From Gammaproteobacteria bacterium (GTDB lineage: Bacteria > Pseudomonadota > Gammaproteobacteria > Steroidobacterales > Steroidobacteraceae), in the NCBI GenBank assembly GCA_029857655.1, contig JAOUGR010000004.1:1-19004 (forward strand): 19,004 nt of DNA, read 5' to 3'. The notes under the pieces are model-generated. The model was not told the DNA's origin. It ran no database searches and saw nothing but the letters and a program-made list of their open reading frames with translations. The position numbers were made by a program, and so were the translations under genes. Shown here in pieces: positions 1 through 10,414 of this stretch (its first letter is position 1; every line of letters starts with the position of its first letter).

Positions 1-495
1 GGAGGCGTTGTAGGCGCTCGTCTGGCTGCCGGAAGCGAAGCTGGCGGCACTCGCGATATTGATGATGATGCCGCCGCCCGATGCGACTAGCTGCGGCAAC
101 TCCGCGCGGCAGGAATTCGCGACCCCCAGCACGTTGATGTTCATGATCCAGTCCCAGTCCGCCGCAGGCGTCTCGATCATGCCGCCGGCGACAGCGACGC
201 CCGCCGAGTTCATCGCGAAATCGAGCCCACCGCAACGCGCCGCGAAATCGTCGACCGCGGACTTCACGGCCGCTTCATCCGTCGTGTCCAGCGGATAGGA
301 TTTACATATCGGGCTGCCTTTGCTGCGCAGATCCGTGGCGGCAGCCGCGAGACGCACCGCGTCGCGATCGAGCAAGGCAAGACGCCAGCCGCGCGCGGCG
401 AGCAACTCGGCGGTCGCAAGACCCAATCCACTTGCGCCGCCGGTGATCAGCGCGCGTTTCGATGGGTAACTGGCGTCGAGGCGATCCAGGTTCAT
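1..495 (-). CDS. Short-chain dehydrogenase/reductase (SDR), C-terminus cut by window edge
   Basis: The first 165 codons are present and the 3' end lies outside the window. The protein is a classical NAD(P)-dependent oxidoreductase with a Rossmann fold. The nucleotide-binding glycine motif is seen as TGGASGLG at about residues 18-25. A motif equivalent to NNAG reads NSAG near residue 98, followed by the helix motif with NINVLG. The catalytic serine region precedes SAYNAS at the truncated end, where the Tyr of the YxxxK motif is the last catalytic residue visible. The ATG at 495 is chosen because it gives the usual short N-terminus before the glycine motif; no good ribosome binding site precedes it. 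The substrate cannot be told. An intrinsic terminator (516-551) separates it from the membrane-protein gene upstream, leaving only about 20 bases for a promoter of its own. Family assignment is firm; specificity is unknown. Confidence 0.9.
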   Translation of the reverse strand, partial: MNLDRLDASYPSKRALITGGASGLGLATAELLAARGWRLALLDRDAVRLAAAATDLRSKGSPICKSYPLDTTDEAAVKSAVDDFAARCGGLDFAMNSAGVAVAGGMIETPAADWDWIMNINVLGVANSCRAELPQLVASGGGIIINIASAASFASGSQTSAYNAS

Positions 496-515
496 GTTCA
501 ATTATTCATGCAGGC

Positions 516-551
516 AAAAGAAGAGGCCCCGGTCCTTTCCGGACCAGGGCC
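516..551 (-). terminator. Rho-independent terminator after the membrane-protein gene
   Basis: On the minus strand an 11-bp GC-rich stem (arms 541-551 and 525-535, one G:U wobble) closes a 5-nt loop. It is followed directly by the T-rich run TCTTCTTTT (524-516). It starts 18 nt after the stop of the gene at 570-1025 and ends about 20 nt before the SDR start. Confidence 0.8.
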
Positions 552-569
552 GTTTCTCATTATCGATCC

Positions 570-1025
570 CTAGCTCTTGGCAGGAGAAAGCTTTTGCGCT
601 ACCCAACCGAGCGCAACGCCACCGATCAGCAGGTAGGCGGCCGCTTCGATGCTCCACCACATCCAGATCTTGAGGGGCAGGTTGAATACGCCCTGAAAGC
701 CCAATATCGCGACCACGGTGAATATGAAGGCAATGACGCCGAACTTCAGCCCGCGCTGCCAGCCGGCGCCCGCGAGTGCGGGCCGTATCCAGTCATAGAT
801 CGCCGCGGAGAGGAACGCGCCGATCAATCCCGTCGTGATCCACATCGGCAACAGTGCCGCCATATCGGGCGGCTTCTTCATCAGTTCCGGCCGCCAGAAA
901 TTTGCGGTTGCCTGGTAGGCCTCGACCAGGACGCCGTTATGGATCAGCGGTCCCGTGACCATCCCGACGAGCCATTGCGCGGCGTAATAGACCACGCCAC
1001 CGATTAAGACGATCTTCCAGTTCAT
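570..1025 (-). CDS. Small integral membrane protein of unknown function
   Basis: This is a 151-residue protein with about four hydrophobic segments (roughly residues 4-24, 58-80, 92-113 and 120-145), so it should sit in the inner membrane. I do not recognise the family, and no catalytic or metal-binding motif stands out. It has no cleavable signal sequence and ends in a short basic tail. The ATG at 1025 is preferred over a start 25 codons upstream because GGGGGAG lies just before it and the extra residues are low-complexity, unlike a membrane protein N-terminus. It follows katG on the same strand after 108 bases, so it might be cotranscribed with katG. A terminator directly follows its stop codon. 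That it is a real gene is likely; its role is unknown. Confidence 0.75.
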   Translation of the reverse strand: MNWKIVLIGGVVYYAAQWLVGMVTGPLIHNGVLVEAYQATANFWRPELMKKPPDMAALLPMWITTGLIGAFLSAAIYDWIRPALAGAGWQRGLKFGVIAFIFTVVAILGFQGVFNLPLKIWMWWSIEAAAYLLIGGVALGWVAQKLSPAKS

Positions 1026-1061
1026 GTTGCTCCCCCGCGATCCTGCTGCAGGGGCGCATCG

Positions 1062-1085
1062 TGCACCGGTACCGGCACCGGTGCA
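1062..1085. repeat. Perfect 9-bp inverted repeat downstream of katG
   Basis: TGCACCGGT (1062-1070) and ACCGGTGCA (1077-1085) are perfect inverted copies around a 6-nt loop, about 50 bases past the katG stop. No T-run follows on the minus strand, so it is not a textbook terminator. It may stabilise the katG mRNA 3' end or attenuate readthrough into the next gene. The rest of the 1026-1133 gap shows nothing else. Confidence 0.5.
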
Positions 1086-1133
1086 ACTTTGCGGCAGCAA
1101 CCTCCCGCTTCGGCAGCCGCGAGGGTCCGAAGA

Positions 1134-3371
<2,238 letters not shown>

Positions 3372-3408
3372 CTAGGATAGTGCAGGATGGCGCAAAGTTC
3401 GCTATTTG

Positions 3409-3414
3409 TATAAT
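3409..3414 (+). promoter_or_regulatory. Candidate -10 element of the oxyR promoter
   Basis: TATAAT lies 45 bases before the oxyR start and is a perfect match to the sigma-70 -10 consensus. No convincing -35 hexamer is found at the usual distance. The last two bases overlap the OxyR box, and the predicted transcription start (about 3421) falls inside it, which would suit autorepression. Confidence 0.4.
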
Positions 3415-3449
3415 CGATTGATACCATGATTATCATAGTTATAGTCTAT
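3413..3449. promoter_or_regulatory. OxyR binding site (four half-sites) between katG and oxyR
   Basis: Four tetranucleotides are spaced by exactly 7 bases: ATCG (3413), CCAT (3424), ATAG (3435) and CTAT (3446). This is the known OxyR arrangement ATAG-N7-CTAT-N7-ATAG-N7-CTAT with 14 of 16 positions matching, and the right half is perfect. It starts 81 bases upstream of katG, suitable for activation. It covers the likely oxyR -10/start region, suitable for autorepression. The site is seen in the sequence; its function is inferred from OxyR biology. Confidence 0.75.
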
Positions 3450-3458
3450 GGTTAATCC

Positions 3459-4343
3459 TTGAATCTCCGCGACCTGCAATACCTAGTTGCGCTGGCTGAA
3501 ACCCGGCATTTCGGCCGCGCCGCGCGCCAATGCCATGTCAGCCAGCCGACGCTTTCCGCCCAGCTGAAGAAGCTGGAGGAATTCCTCGGCGTGGCGTTGA
3601 TCGAGCGCCGGCCGCGGCGCACAGCGCTGACCGCAGCAGGCACGGCCGTGGTCGAGCGCGCGCGGCGCATGCTCCGTGAAGCCGAGGATATTCGCGCCCT
3701 CGCCCGCGCAAGCCAGGATCCGCTCGGCGGACAACTGAAAATCGGGCTGATTCCCACATTGGGCCCCTACCTGCTCCCGCGCATCGCGCCGCGCCTGCAG
3801 CGTGCGCTGCCGAAGCTGCAGCTGCTGCTCCATGAACACCAGACCGCGCCGCTTATTGCCCGTGTTGTGGAAGGCGAGCTCGACCTCGCACTGCTCGCGC
3901 TGCCGATGGATACACGCGGCCTCGAGACGCGCTCCTTGTTTGCGGAGGCCTTCGTTGTCGCAATGCCTGATCGCCACCGGCTCGCGGCGCGGCGCAGGCT
4001 CAGGACCGCCGATCTCGTCGGCGAAAAGCTCTTGCTGCTCGAGGACGGTCACTGCCTGCGGGACCAGGCACTCGACGTCTGCCGCAGGGCCGGCACGGAG
4101 GAACAGGATTTCGGCGCGACCAGCCTCGAGACGTTGAGGCAGATGGTTGCGGCCGGTCTCGGACTCACGCTGCTGCCGCGGCTCGCGGTCGAGGGCCCGT
4201 TCGGCGCTGCGCGCGGGCTTGCCATCAGGCCATTCGCGCCGCCATCGCCGTCGCGCCTGATCGGCGCGGCCTGGCGTCGCTCGACGACTCGGGGTGCCGC
4301 CATCGCGGCAGTCTGCGATATCGTCTCGCGCACGAATGCCTGA
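3459..4343 (+). CDS. oxyR: Hydrogen peroxide-sensing LysR-type regulator OxyR
   Basis: This transcription factor is oxidised by hydrogen peroxide and then activates antioxidant genes such as katG. The 294-residue protein starts with a LysR winged helix-turn-helix (residues 1-60; MNLRDLQYLV, then CHVSQPTLS) and continues with the regulatory domain (IGLIPTLGPYLLP). The two redox cysteines fall at residues 199 and 208 in GHCLRDQALDVC, the same positions as in E. coli OxyR. ATSLETLRQMVAAG is also typical. The start is TTG: an in-frame TAA at 3453 excludes any earlier start, and the family N-terminus begins exactly here. No strong ribosome binding site is visible, so translation may be weak. It is divergent from katG, and the next gene follows after 17 bases. 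Confidence 0.96.
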   Translation: MNLRDLQYLVALAETRHFGRAARQCHVSQPTLSAQLKKLEEFLGVALIERRPRRTALTAAGTAVVERARRMLREAEDIRALARASQDPLGGQLKIGLIPTLGPYLLPRIAPRLQRALPKLQLLLHEHQTAPLIARVVEGELDLALLALPMDTRGLETRSLFAEAFVVAMPDRHRLAARRRLRTADLVGEKLLLLEDGHCLRDQALDVCRRAGTEEQDFGATSLETLRQMVAAGLGLTLLPRLAVEGPFGAARGLAIRPFAPPSPSRLIGAAWRRSTTRGAAIAAVCDIVSRTNA

Positions 4344-4360
4344 TTGCACCATCGCGTTCC

Positions 4361-5152
4361 ATGAATGATGCCGAACTGAAATCCTGGACCTGGGTTATGC
4401 CAGACGGACACTCCAGCAATGACTGGGGCCTCTACCGTCGTCGTCTTGAAGCGCTCGCCGAGCGCCGCGGCTGGGAGCTGGTCACGCTCGGAACGGTGGC
4501 CAGCGAGCCATTGCTGATGCTTCGCACCGGAGCCGGCAGCACCAACGTGCCGCACTTGCTGGTCGCGGGCGGTTTTCACGGTGAAGAACCGGCCGGCCCA
4601 TGGGGTGTCCTCGAATACCTGGAACATGCGCCGCTGGAGCAGTTGTCGCGTGTGCAGCTGACAGTGCTGCCGCTGGTCAATGCGACAGGCTTTCGCGCGG
4701 GCACGCGCTTCAACGCCTTCGGTGAAAACCCGAACCGGGGATATCTGGGGCTGCCCGGCGAAAATCCTTCGCGGGAAGGCGTGGTCCTGCTCGCGCACGG
4801 CGACCCGTTGCTGGAAGCGGCCCGCGACGGCCTGCTGACCTGCCACGAGGACGTGCTGTTGTCACACGCCTATGTCTACAGCTGCGAACCGGCGGACGCG
4901 CCGGGTGCATTCAGCAAGTCGCTGCTCGCCGCCAACGCGGCGCACTTTCCATTGCACCCGGACGGGACGGTGGATGGTTGCAGGGTCACGGATGGCCTCG
5001 TGTTCAATCATTACGACGGCTCATTCGAGTCCTGGCTGATGAAGCTGGGTGTGGCGCGCGCGGCCTGCGTCGAAACGCCGGGCCAGCATCCCATCGCTCA
5101 ACGTATCGCCGCCCAGCGCGCGATGATCGAGGTATTCACGGCTGGCGCATGA
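4361..5152 (+). CDS. M14-like zinc carboxypeptidase/deacylase family protein
   Basis: This 263-residue protein looks like a member of the zinc carboxypeptidase/aspartoacylase superfamily. His73 and Glu76 in GGFHGEEPAG match the HxxE zinc motif. NPNRG (about 123-127) resembles the substrate-binding Asn-Arg motif. His162 in CHED is the likely third zinc ligand, and Glu238 in CVETPGQ the likely catalytic glutamate. No signal peptide is seen, so it is probably cytosolic. Substrates in this superfamily range from peptides to N-acyl amino acids, and this one cannot be narrowed down. It begins 17 bases after oxyR and is probably cotranscribed with it, an unusual partner; no strong ribosome binding site precedes the ATG. 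The fold assignment is fairly confident; the function is not. Confidence 0.8.
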   Translation: MNDAELKSWTWVMPDGHSSNDWGLYRRRLEALAERRGWELVTLGTVASEPLLMLRTGAGSTNVPHLLVAGGFHGEEPAGPWGVLEYLEHAPLEQLSRVQLTVLPLVNATGFRAGTRFNAFGENPNRGYLGLPGENPSREGVVLLAHGDPLLEAARDGLLTCHEDVLLSHAYVYSCEPADAPGAFSKSLLAANAAHFPLHPDGTVDGCRVTDGLVFNHYDGSFESWLMKLGVARAACVETPGQHPIAQRIAAQRAMIEVFTAGA

Positions 5153-5163
5153 AGCGCCGGGGC

Positions 5164-5552
5164 CTAGACGGCGGCGGTTGCCTCGATTTCAACCTTTGCA
5201 CGCGGTTCAAGGAGACCTGCCACCACCACGACCGACATCGCCGGAAAATGCCGGCCGATGACTTCGCGATAGGCGGCGCCGATGTCCTTGATCGAGGCGT
5301 AATACTCCTCGCGACTGGTGACATACCAGGTAAGGCGCACGAGATGCTCCGGCTTCGCATTGGCACAGGCGAGCACTTCGACGATGTTGGCCAGCGCCTG
5401 GCGTACCTGTACCGCCAGGTCATCGCTCGCGAACTGCCGTGCGGCGTTCCAGCCGATCTGCCCGGAGATGAAGACTTGCCGGCCCTCCGCCACCACTCCA
5501 TTGGCGTAGCCGCTGGGTCGCGGCCAGCCGGACGGTTGCAGGACCTGGTGGC

Positions 5553-5556
<4 letters not shown>
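5164..5556 (-). CDS. RidA/YjgF/UK114-family protein, last gene of the aromatic operon
   Basis: This 130-residue protein has the Rid-family core: FISGQIGWNA near residue 30, the helix with VRQALANIVEVLA, then LVRLTWYVTSREEY and the final VEIEATA strand. RidA enzymes hydrolyse reactive enamines and imines to ketones with ammonia release. The arginine of the RidA PARS motif is replaced by Met107 (FPAMSVV), so it is not a canonical RidA deaminase but belongs with the other Rid subgroups. The ATG overlaps the acyl-CoA dehydrogenase stop as ATGA, implying coupled translation. An earlier in-frame start would lie deep inside the upstream gene and is rejected. In this operon it could act on the enamine or imine product of 2-aminobenzoyl-CoA reduction; that is inference. 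Confidence 0.9.
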
Positions 5557-6739
<1,183 letters not shown>

Positions 6740-6740
<1 letters not shown>

Positions 6741-7543
6741 CAGTTGCCCTCGAATACCGGTTTGCGTTTTTCCGCGAATGCCTCGTAGGCGCGCTTGAAA
6801 TCCGCTGTCTGCATGCAGACAGCCTGCGCTTTGGATTCTGCGTCGAGCGCCTCGTCAATGCCCATGTTCCATTCGCGATGCAGCATCTTCTTGGTCATGG
6901 CGTGCGCAAAACTGGGCCCGGCGGCGATTTCGCCCGCCAGGCGCATCGCCTCGGGCAGCAGTGCATCCGCCTGCACGATGGAATTGTAGAAGCCCCAGCG
7001 CTCGCCCTCGCCCGCGCTGAATGAGCGCCCGGTATAGAGGAGCTCCGCCGCGCGACCCTGGCCGATCAGCCGCGGCAACAGCGCGCAGGCACCCATGTCG
7101 CAGCCGGCAAGACCGACGCGCACGAACAGGAATGCGGTGCGCGCGGCGGGTGTTGCGAGGCGGAAATCGGAAGCGAGCGCGAGGATGGCGCCGGCGCCTG
7201 CGCAGATGCCGTCGACCGCCGCGACGATCGGCTGCGGACAGGCGCGCATCGCACGCACGAGGTCGCCGGTCATGCGCGTGAAGTTGAGGAGTCCGGGCTT
7301 GGCCATCTTCGTCAGCGGCCCGATGATCTCGTGCACGTCGCCGCCCGAACAGAAATTGCCGCCCGCGCCGTCGATCACGACCGCGCGCACCTTGCTGTCC
7401 GTCGTCAGCGCCCGGAACAAGTCGCGAAGCTCGGCGTAGGACTCGAATGTCAGCGGATTCTTGCGTTCGGGTCGATTCAGCGTCACGTGGCCGACCCGAC
7501 CCTCGACATTCCACAGGAAATGCTTTGCCGATCTGATGCTCAT
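6740..7543 (-). CDS. Enoyl-CoA hydratase/isomerase (crotonase) family protein with atypical active site
   Basis: This 267-residue crotonase-fold protein has the oxyanion-hole segments GNFCSGGDV (about 62-70) and DGICAGAGA (about 111-119). Both glutamates of a standard enoyl-CoA hydratase are absent: the first position is Ile120, and the second falls in FVRVGL near Val143. Asp149 in VGLAGCDMG lines up with the aspartate of dienoyl-CoA isomerase (motif VGLAADVG). It may therefore isomerise or hydrolyse rather than hydrate. The ATG at 7543 has a strong GGAGGGG upstream and overlaps the MarR stop as ATGA; an earlier in-frame start lies inside marR. It probably acts on the non-aromatic CoA thioester produced by the flavoprotein of this operon. 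Confidence 0.92.
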
Positions 7544-8031
7544 GAGTCTCGCCCCTCCAGTGAACGGACATGCGTCTTCAGGCGCGCCAGGCAACCCGCC
7601 ATCATCGACATTTCGCGCATACCCAGCGCGTCGAATGCCTCGACAACCCAGCGTTCATGCTCACGCGCCATCCGCGCGAAGGCCCGTCGCCCAGCCGGTG
7701 TCAGCCGCACGAGCCAGGCACGCCGGTCGTCCGGGTCGTCCACGCGCTCGACCAGGCCTTCCAGCGCAAGCCCGTCGGTAATGCCGGTGACGTTGCCGCC
7801 GGTCACCATCATGCGCTTCGACAGCTCGTTCATCTTGAGTCCGGCCGGCACGCGCTCGAGCTGGGCCATCAGGTCAAAGCGCGGCAGCGTGGTTCCATAG
7901 CGTTCCTGCAGCAGCCGGCGCGTGCGCGTTTCGATCAGGCGGCTGGTGGCCAACATCCTGAGCCAGAGCCGGATGGCGGCGTGATCGTCGCCCGCGGCGC
8001 GCGTTTCAGCATCGGTCGACGTGCGCCCCAT
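7540..8031 (-). CDS. MarR-family transcriptional regulator of the aromatic operon
   Basis: This 163-residue protein is built like MarR repressors: dimerisation helices at both ends and a central winged helix. The recognition-helix region is [22 protein letters not shown] (about 67-88, shown only as a location guide by its first residues MNELSKRMM). The wing [17 protein letters not shown] (about 98-114) carries the diagnostic Asp-Arg pair. These proteins usually release DNA on binding a phenolic acid or aryl-CoA. Its start overlaps the preceding flavoprotein stop by one base (TGATG), and its stop overlaps the crotonase start. It is thus encoded inside the operon it probably controls, through the palindrome at 10355-10366. 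The ligand is likely the aryl-CoA intermediate, by analogy with other aryl-CoA-responsive MarR proteins. Confidence 0.93.
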   Translation of the reverse strand: MGRTSTDAETRAAGDDHAAIRLWLRMLATSRLIETRTRRLLQERYGTTLPRFDLMAQLERVPAGLKMNELSKRMMVTGGNVTGITDGLALEGLVERVDDPDDRRAWLVRLTPAGRRAFARMAREHERWVVEAFDALGMREMSMMAGCLARLKTHVRSLEGRDS

Positions 8032-10313
8032 CAGACCGGTCCCGCCATCTGCGCGGCGCGCTCCAGATTGCGTTCGAGCTGGCGCTTTGCCGTATCGTAG
8101 GGTCTTGGCCACCATTGCTCGTGATAGCCTTGGGCGGCCGCGGCATGCAGCGTCCATGCCGCATCGGCCAGGTGCGGGCGCGCGAGCGCGCAGAGATCGG
8201 CGCGGCCCGAGGCGATGATCGAGTTCACATGGTCCGCCTCGAAGATGTTGCCGACCGCGATGGTCGGAATACCGGTGAGATTGCGGACCTGGTCCGAGAA
8301 TGGCGTCTGCCACATGCGCCCGTATACGGGCTTCTGCCAGGGCACGGTCTGCCCGCTCGACAGGTCGAGGATGTCGGCACCGGCCGTCTTCATGGCACGC
8401 GCAATGTCGAGCAGCTCGTCTTCGCCCAGGCCGCCCTCGGCCCAGTCGCTGGCGGATAGCCGCACCGAGAGCGGCTTGTCCGCCGGCCAGGCCTTGCGCA
8501 CGGCCGCCAGCAATTCGAGCGGGAAACGCAGGCGATTGGCGAGTGGCCCGCCGTACTCGTCCACGCGCCGGTTGGTTAGCGGCGAGAGGAAACTGGCGAG
8601 CAGGTAGCCATGCGCCATGTGCAGTTCCAGCATGTCGAATCCCGCTTCCGCACCGAGCTGCGTTGCACGCAGGAAGTCGACGAGCACGGTATCCATGTCG
8701 GCGCGCGTCATCGCGCGTGGCGCTGTGCTGATGCCCTCGTAATAAGGTATCGCCGAAGGCGCGATCGTCTCCCAGTTGCCTGTCGGCAGCGGGTGATCCG
8801 ATTGATCCCAGCCGAGCTGGGTCGAGCCCTTGCGGCCCGAATGACCGAGTTGCAGGCAGATCTTCGCCGGGCTCGCCCCGTGCACGAAATCCACGATGCG
8901 CCTCCAGGCGGCTCCCTGCGCTGCGTTCCACAGCCCCGTGCAACCGGGCGAGATGCGCCCCTCCGGCGAGACGCAGGTCATCTCCGTGAACACGAGGCCC
9001 GCGCCACCGGTCGCCCGCGCGCCGAGATGCACCAGGTGCCAGTCTCCGGGCATGCCGTCCACGGCGAGGTATTGCGCCATCGGCGAGACGACGACGCGAT
9101 TCTCGACTCTCATGCCGCGCAGCTGAAATGGCAGGAACATCGGCGGCCTTGCCGTCGGCGTACCCGCGGACGCGGCGAGTTTCATCTCGACACCGCGGAC
9201 AAAGACCGGATCGCGCAACCGCAGGTTTTCGTGGCCGATGCGCTGGCTGCCGGTCAACAGGCTGTAGGTGAATTGCCAGGGCTCGAAGTTCACGTAGCGC
9301 ACGACTTCCTCGAACCAGCGCATGCGGTTGCGCGCGGCGCTTTGCAGCTTCAGCGCTTCCAGCGAACGCTCCTCCTGGTAGAGCGCAAGGCCGGCCGGAA
9401 TGTCGGTGGCGTGCGCGACACGCGTGGTCAGCCCGATCGCATCTTCCATCGCGAGCTTGGTGCCCGAGCCGATCGAGAAATGCGCCGTGTGCGCGGCATC
9501 GCCAATCAGCACCAGGTTGCGGTGATGCCAGCGCCCGCACAGCACGCGGTTGAAATTGAGCCAGGCGGAGCCGCGCAGGTGCAGCGCATTGCTCATCAGC
9601 GAATGGCCGCCCAGGTACTTCCCGAACAGCCGCTCGCAGAACGCGATTGACTGCTTGTGATCGAACTTGTCGAGCCCATGCGCACGCCAGGTCTCCTCGC
9701 GGGTCTCGACGATCACCGTCGAGAGGTCGCTGCTGAACTGGTAGGCGTGGATCTGGAACCAGCCGTGCTCGGTCTGCTCGAAGGCAAAGGTGAATGCCGG
9801 AAAGCGCTGCGTCGTACCGAGCCAGATGAAGCGGCATTGGCGCACGTCGATATCGGGCTCGAAGACATCCGCGTGACGCGCACGAATCCTGCTGTTGACG
9901 CCATCCGCGGCGACGATGAGATCCGCGTCGGCATAGGGCGCGTCGTCGTCCACTTCGTGTTCAAAGGTCTGTTGCACGCCGAGTTCCGCGGCCCGCTGCT
10001 GCAGGATGTTCAGCAGGCGCTTGCGGCCGATGCCGCAGAATCCGTGACCGCCGGTCGTGGTCTTCGTGCCGCGGTAGTGCACGTCGATGTCGTCCCAATG
10101 ATGGAAACCCGCGGTGATCGCCTCGTGCGTGGGCGCGTCTGCTTCCCGGAAGCCCGCCATCGTGCGGTCGGAGAACACGACGCCCCAGCCGAAGGTGTCG
10201 TCCGGGCGATTTCGTTCATGGACCTCGACCCGTGCGCGCGGCAGCGCCTTCCTGAACAGGATCGCGGAATAAAGTCCCGCCGGTCCGCCGCCAAGGCAAA
10301 CGACCCTCTTCAA
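8031..10313 (-). CDS. abmA: 2-aminobenzoyl-CoA (or salicylyl-CoA) monooxygenase/reductase, bifunctional flavoprotein
   Basis: This 760-residue protein fuses two flavin enzymes. Residues 1-375 are a group A FAD monooxygenase, with GGGPAGL at 8-14, a DG motif near 137 and [14 protein letters not shown] at 271-284. Residues from about 392 on are an old yellow enzyme-like FMN reductase, with [18 protein letters not shown], the substrate-binding HMAHGYLL and [13 protein letters not shown]. The arrangement matches anthraniloyl-CoA monooxygenase, which hydroxylates the ring at C5 and reduces it to a 2-amino-5-oxo-cyclohexene carbonyl-CoA. Close relatives are also annotated as salicylyl-CoA 5-hydroxylase/oxidoreductase. 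The start is TTG at 10313, preceded by GGGGAG at a good distance and by a consensus promoter; the reading AAG AGG GTC GTT starts the Rossmann strand. It is the first gene of the five-gene overlapping operon. The architecture is certain; the substrate is probable. Confidence 0.93.
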   Translation of the reverse strand: MKRVVCLGGGPAGLYSAILFRKALPRARVEVHERNRPDDTFGWGVVFSDRTMAGFREADAPTHEAITAGFHHWDDIDVHYRGTKTTTGGHGFCGIGRKRLLNILQQRAAELGVQQTFEHEVDDDAPYADADLIVAADGVNSRIRARHADVFEPDIDVRQCRFIWLGTTQRFPAFTFAFEQTEHGWFQIHAYQFSSDLSTVIVETREETWRAHGLDKFDHKQSIAFCERLFGKYLGGHSLMSNALHLRGSAWLNFNRVLCGRWHHRNLVLIGDAAHTAHFSIGSGTKLAMEDAIGLTTRVAHATDIPAGLALYQEERSLEALKLQSAARNRMRWFEEVVRYVNFEPWQFTYSLLTGSQRIGHENLRLRDPVFVRGVEMKLAASAGTPTARPPMFLPFQLRGMRVENRVVVSPMAQYLAVDGMPGDWHLVHLGARATGGAGLVFTEMTCVSPEGRISPGCTGLWNAAQGAAWRRIVDFVHGASPAKICLQLGHSGRKGSTQLGWDQSDHPLPTGNWETIAPSAIPYYEGISTAPRAMTRADMDTVLVDFLRATQLGAEAGFDMLELHMAHGYLLASFLSPLTNRRVDEYGGPLANRLRFPLELLAAVRKAWPADKPLSVRLSASDWAEGGLGEDELLDIARAMKTAGADILDLSSGQTVPWQKPVYGRMWQTPFSDQVRNLTGIPTIAVGNIFEADHVNSIIASGRADLCALARPHLADAAWTLHAAAAQGYHEQWWPRPYDTAKRQLERNLERAAQMAGPV

Positions 10314-10337
10314 CCGGAACTCCCCTAACCCGGATAA

Positions 10338-10366
10338 ATTACAAGCCTATATCATTGACATGTCAA
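10338..10366 (-). promoter_or_regulatory. Sigma-70 promoter of the abmA operon
   Basis: On the minus strand TTGACA (10366-10361) is a perfect -35, and TGTAAT (10343-10338) a good -10, with a 17-base spacer. The expected start is near 10331, giving a short leader with GGGGAG before the TTG codon of abmA. No other sequence in the window matches the consensus as well. Confidence 0.75.
10355..10366. promoter_or_regulatory. Palindromic operator overlapping the abmA -35, probable MarR site
   Basis: TTGACATGTCAA is a perfect 12-bp palindrome that contains the whole -35 hexamer. A protein bound here would block RNA polymerase. The size and symmetry suit a MarR dimer, and the only such regulator in the window is the MarR encoded second in this operon (7540-8031). 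The palindrome is seen directly; the protein that binds it is inferred. Confidence 0.6.
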
Positions 10367-10414
10367 GTAATTGCACGAGAACCGTGAATTGGCGCCCGGT
10401 TGCGGGTTGCCGCT

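Noticed and set aside
8032..9837. Long open frame upstream of marR in the marR frame, inside abmA
   Set aside because: The translation is Arg/Ala/Pro-rich with no domain, and abmA fills the same strand in another frame with clear motifs. It is a by-product of high GC content.
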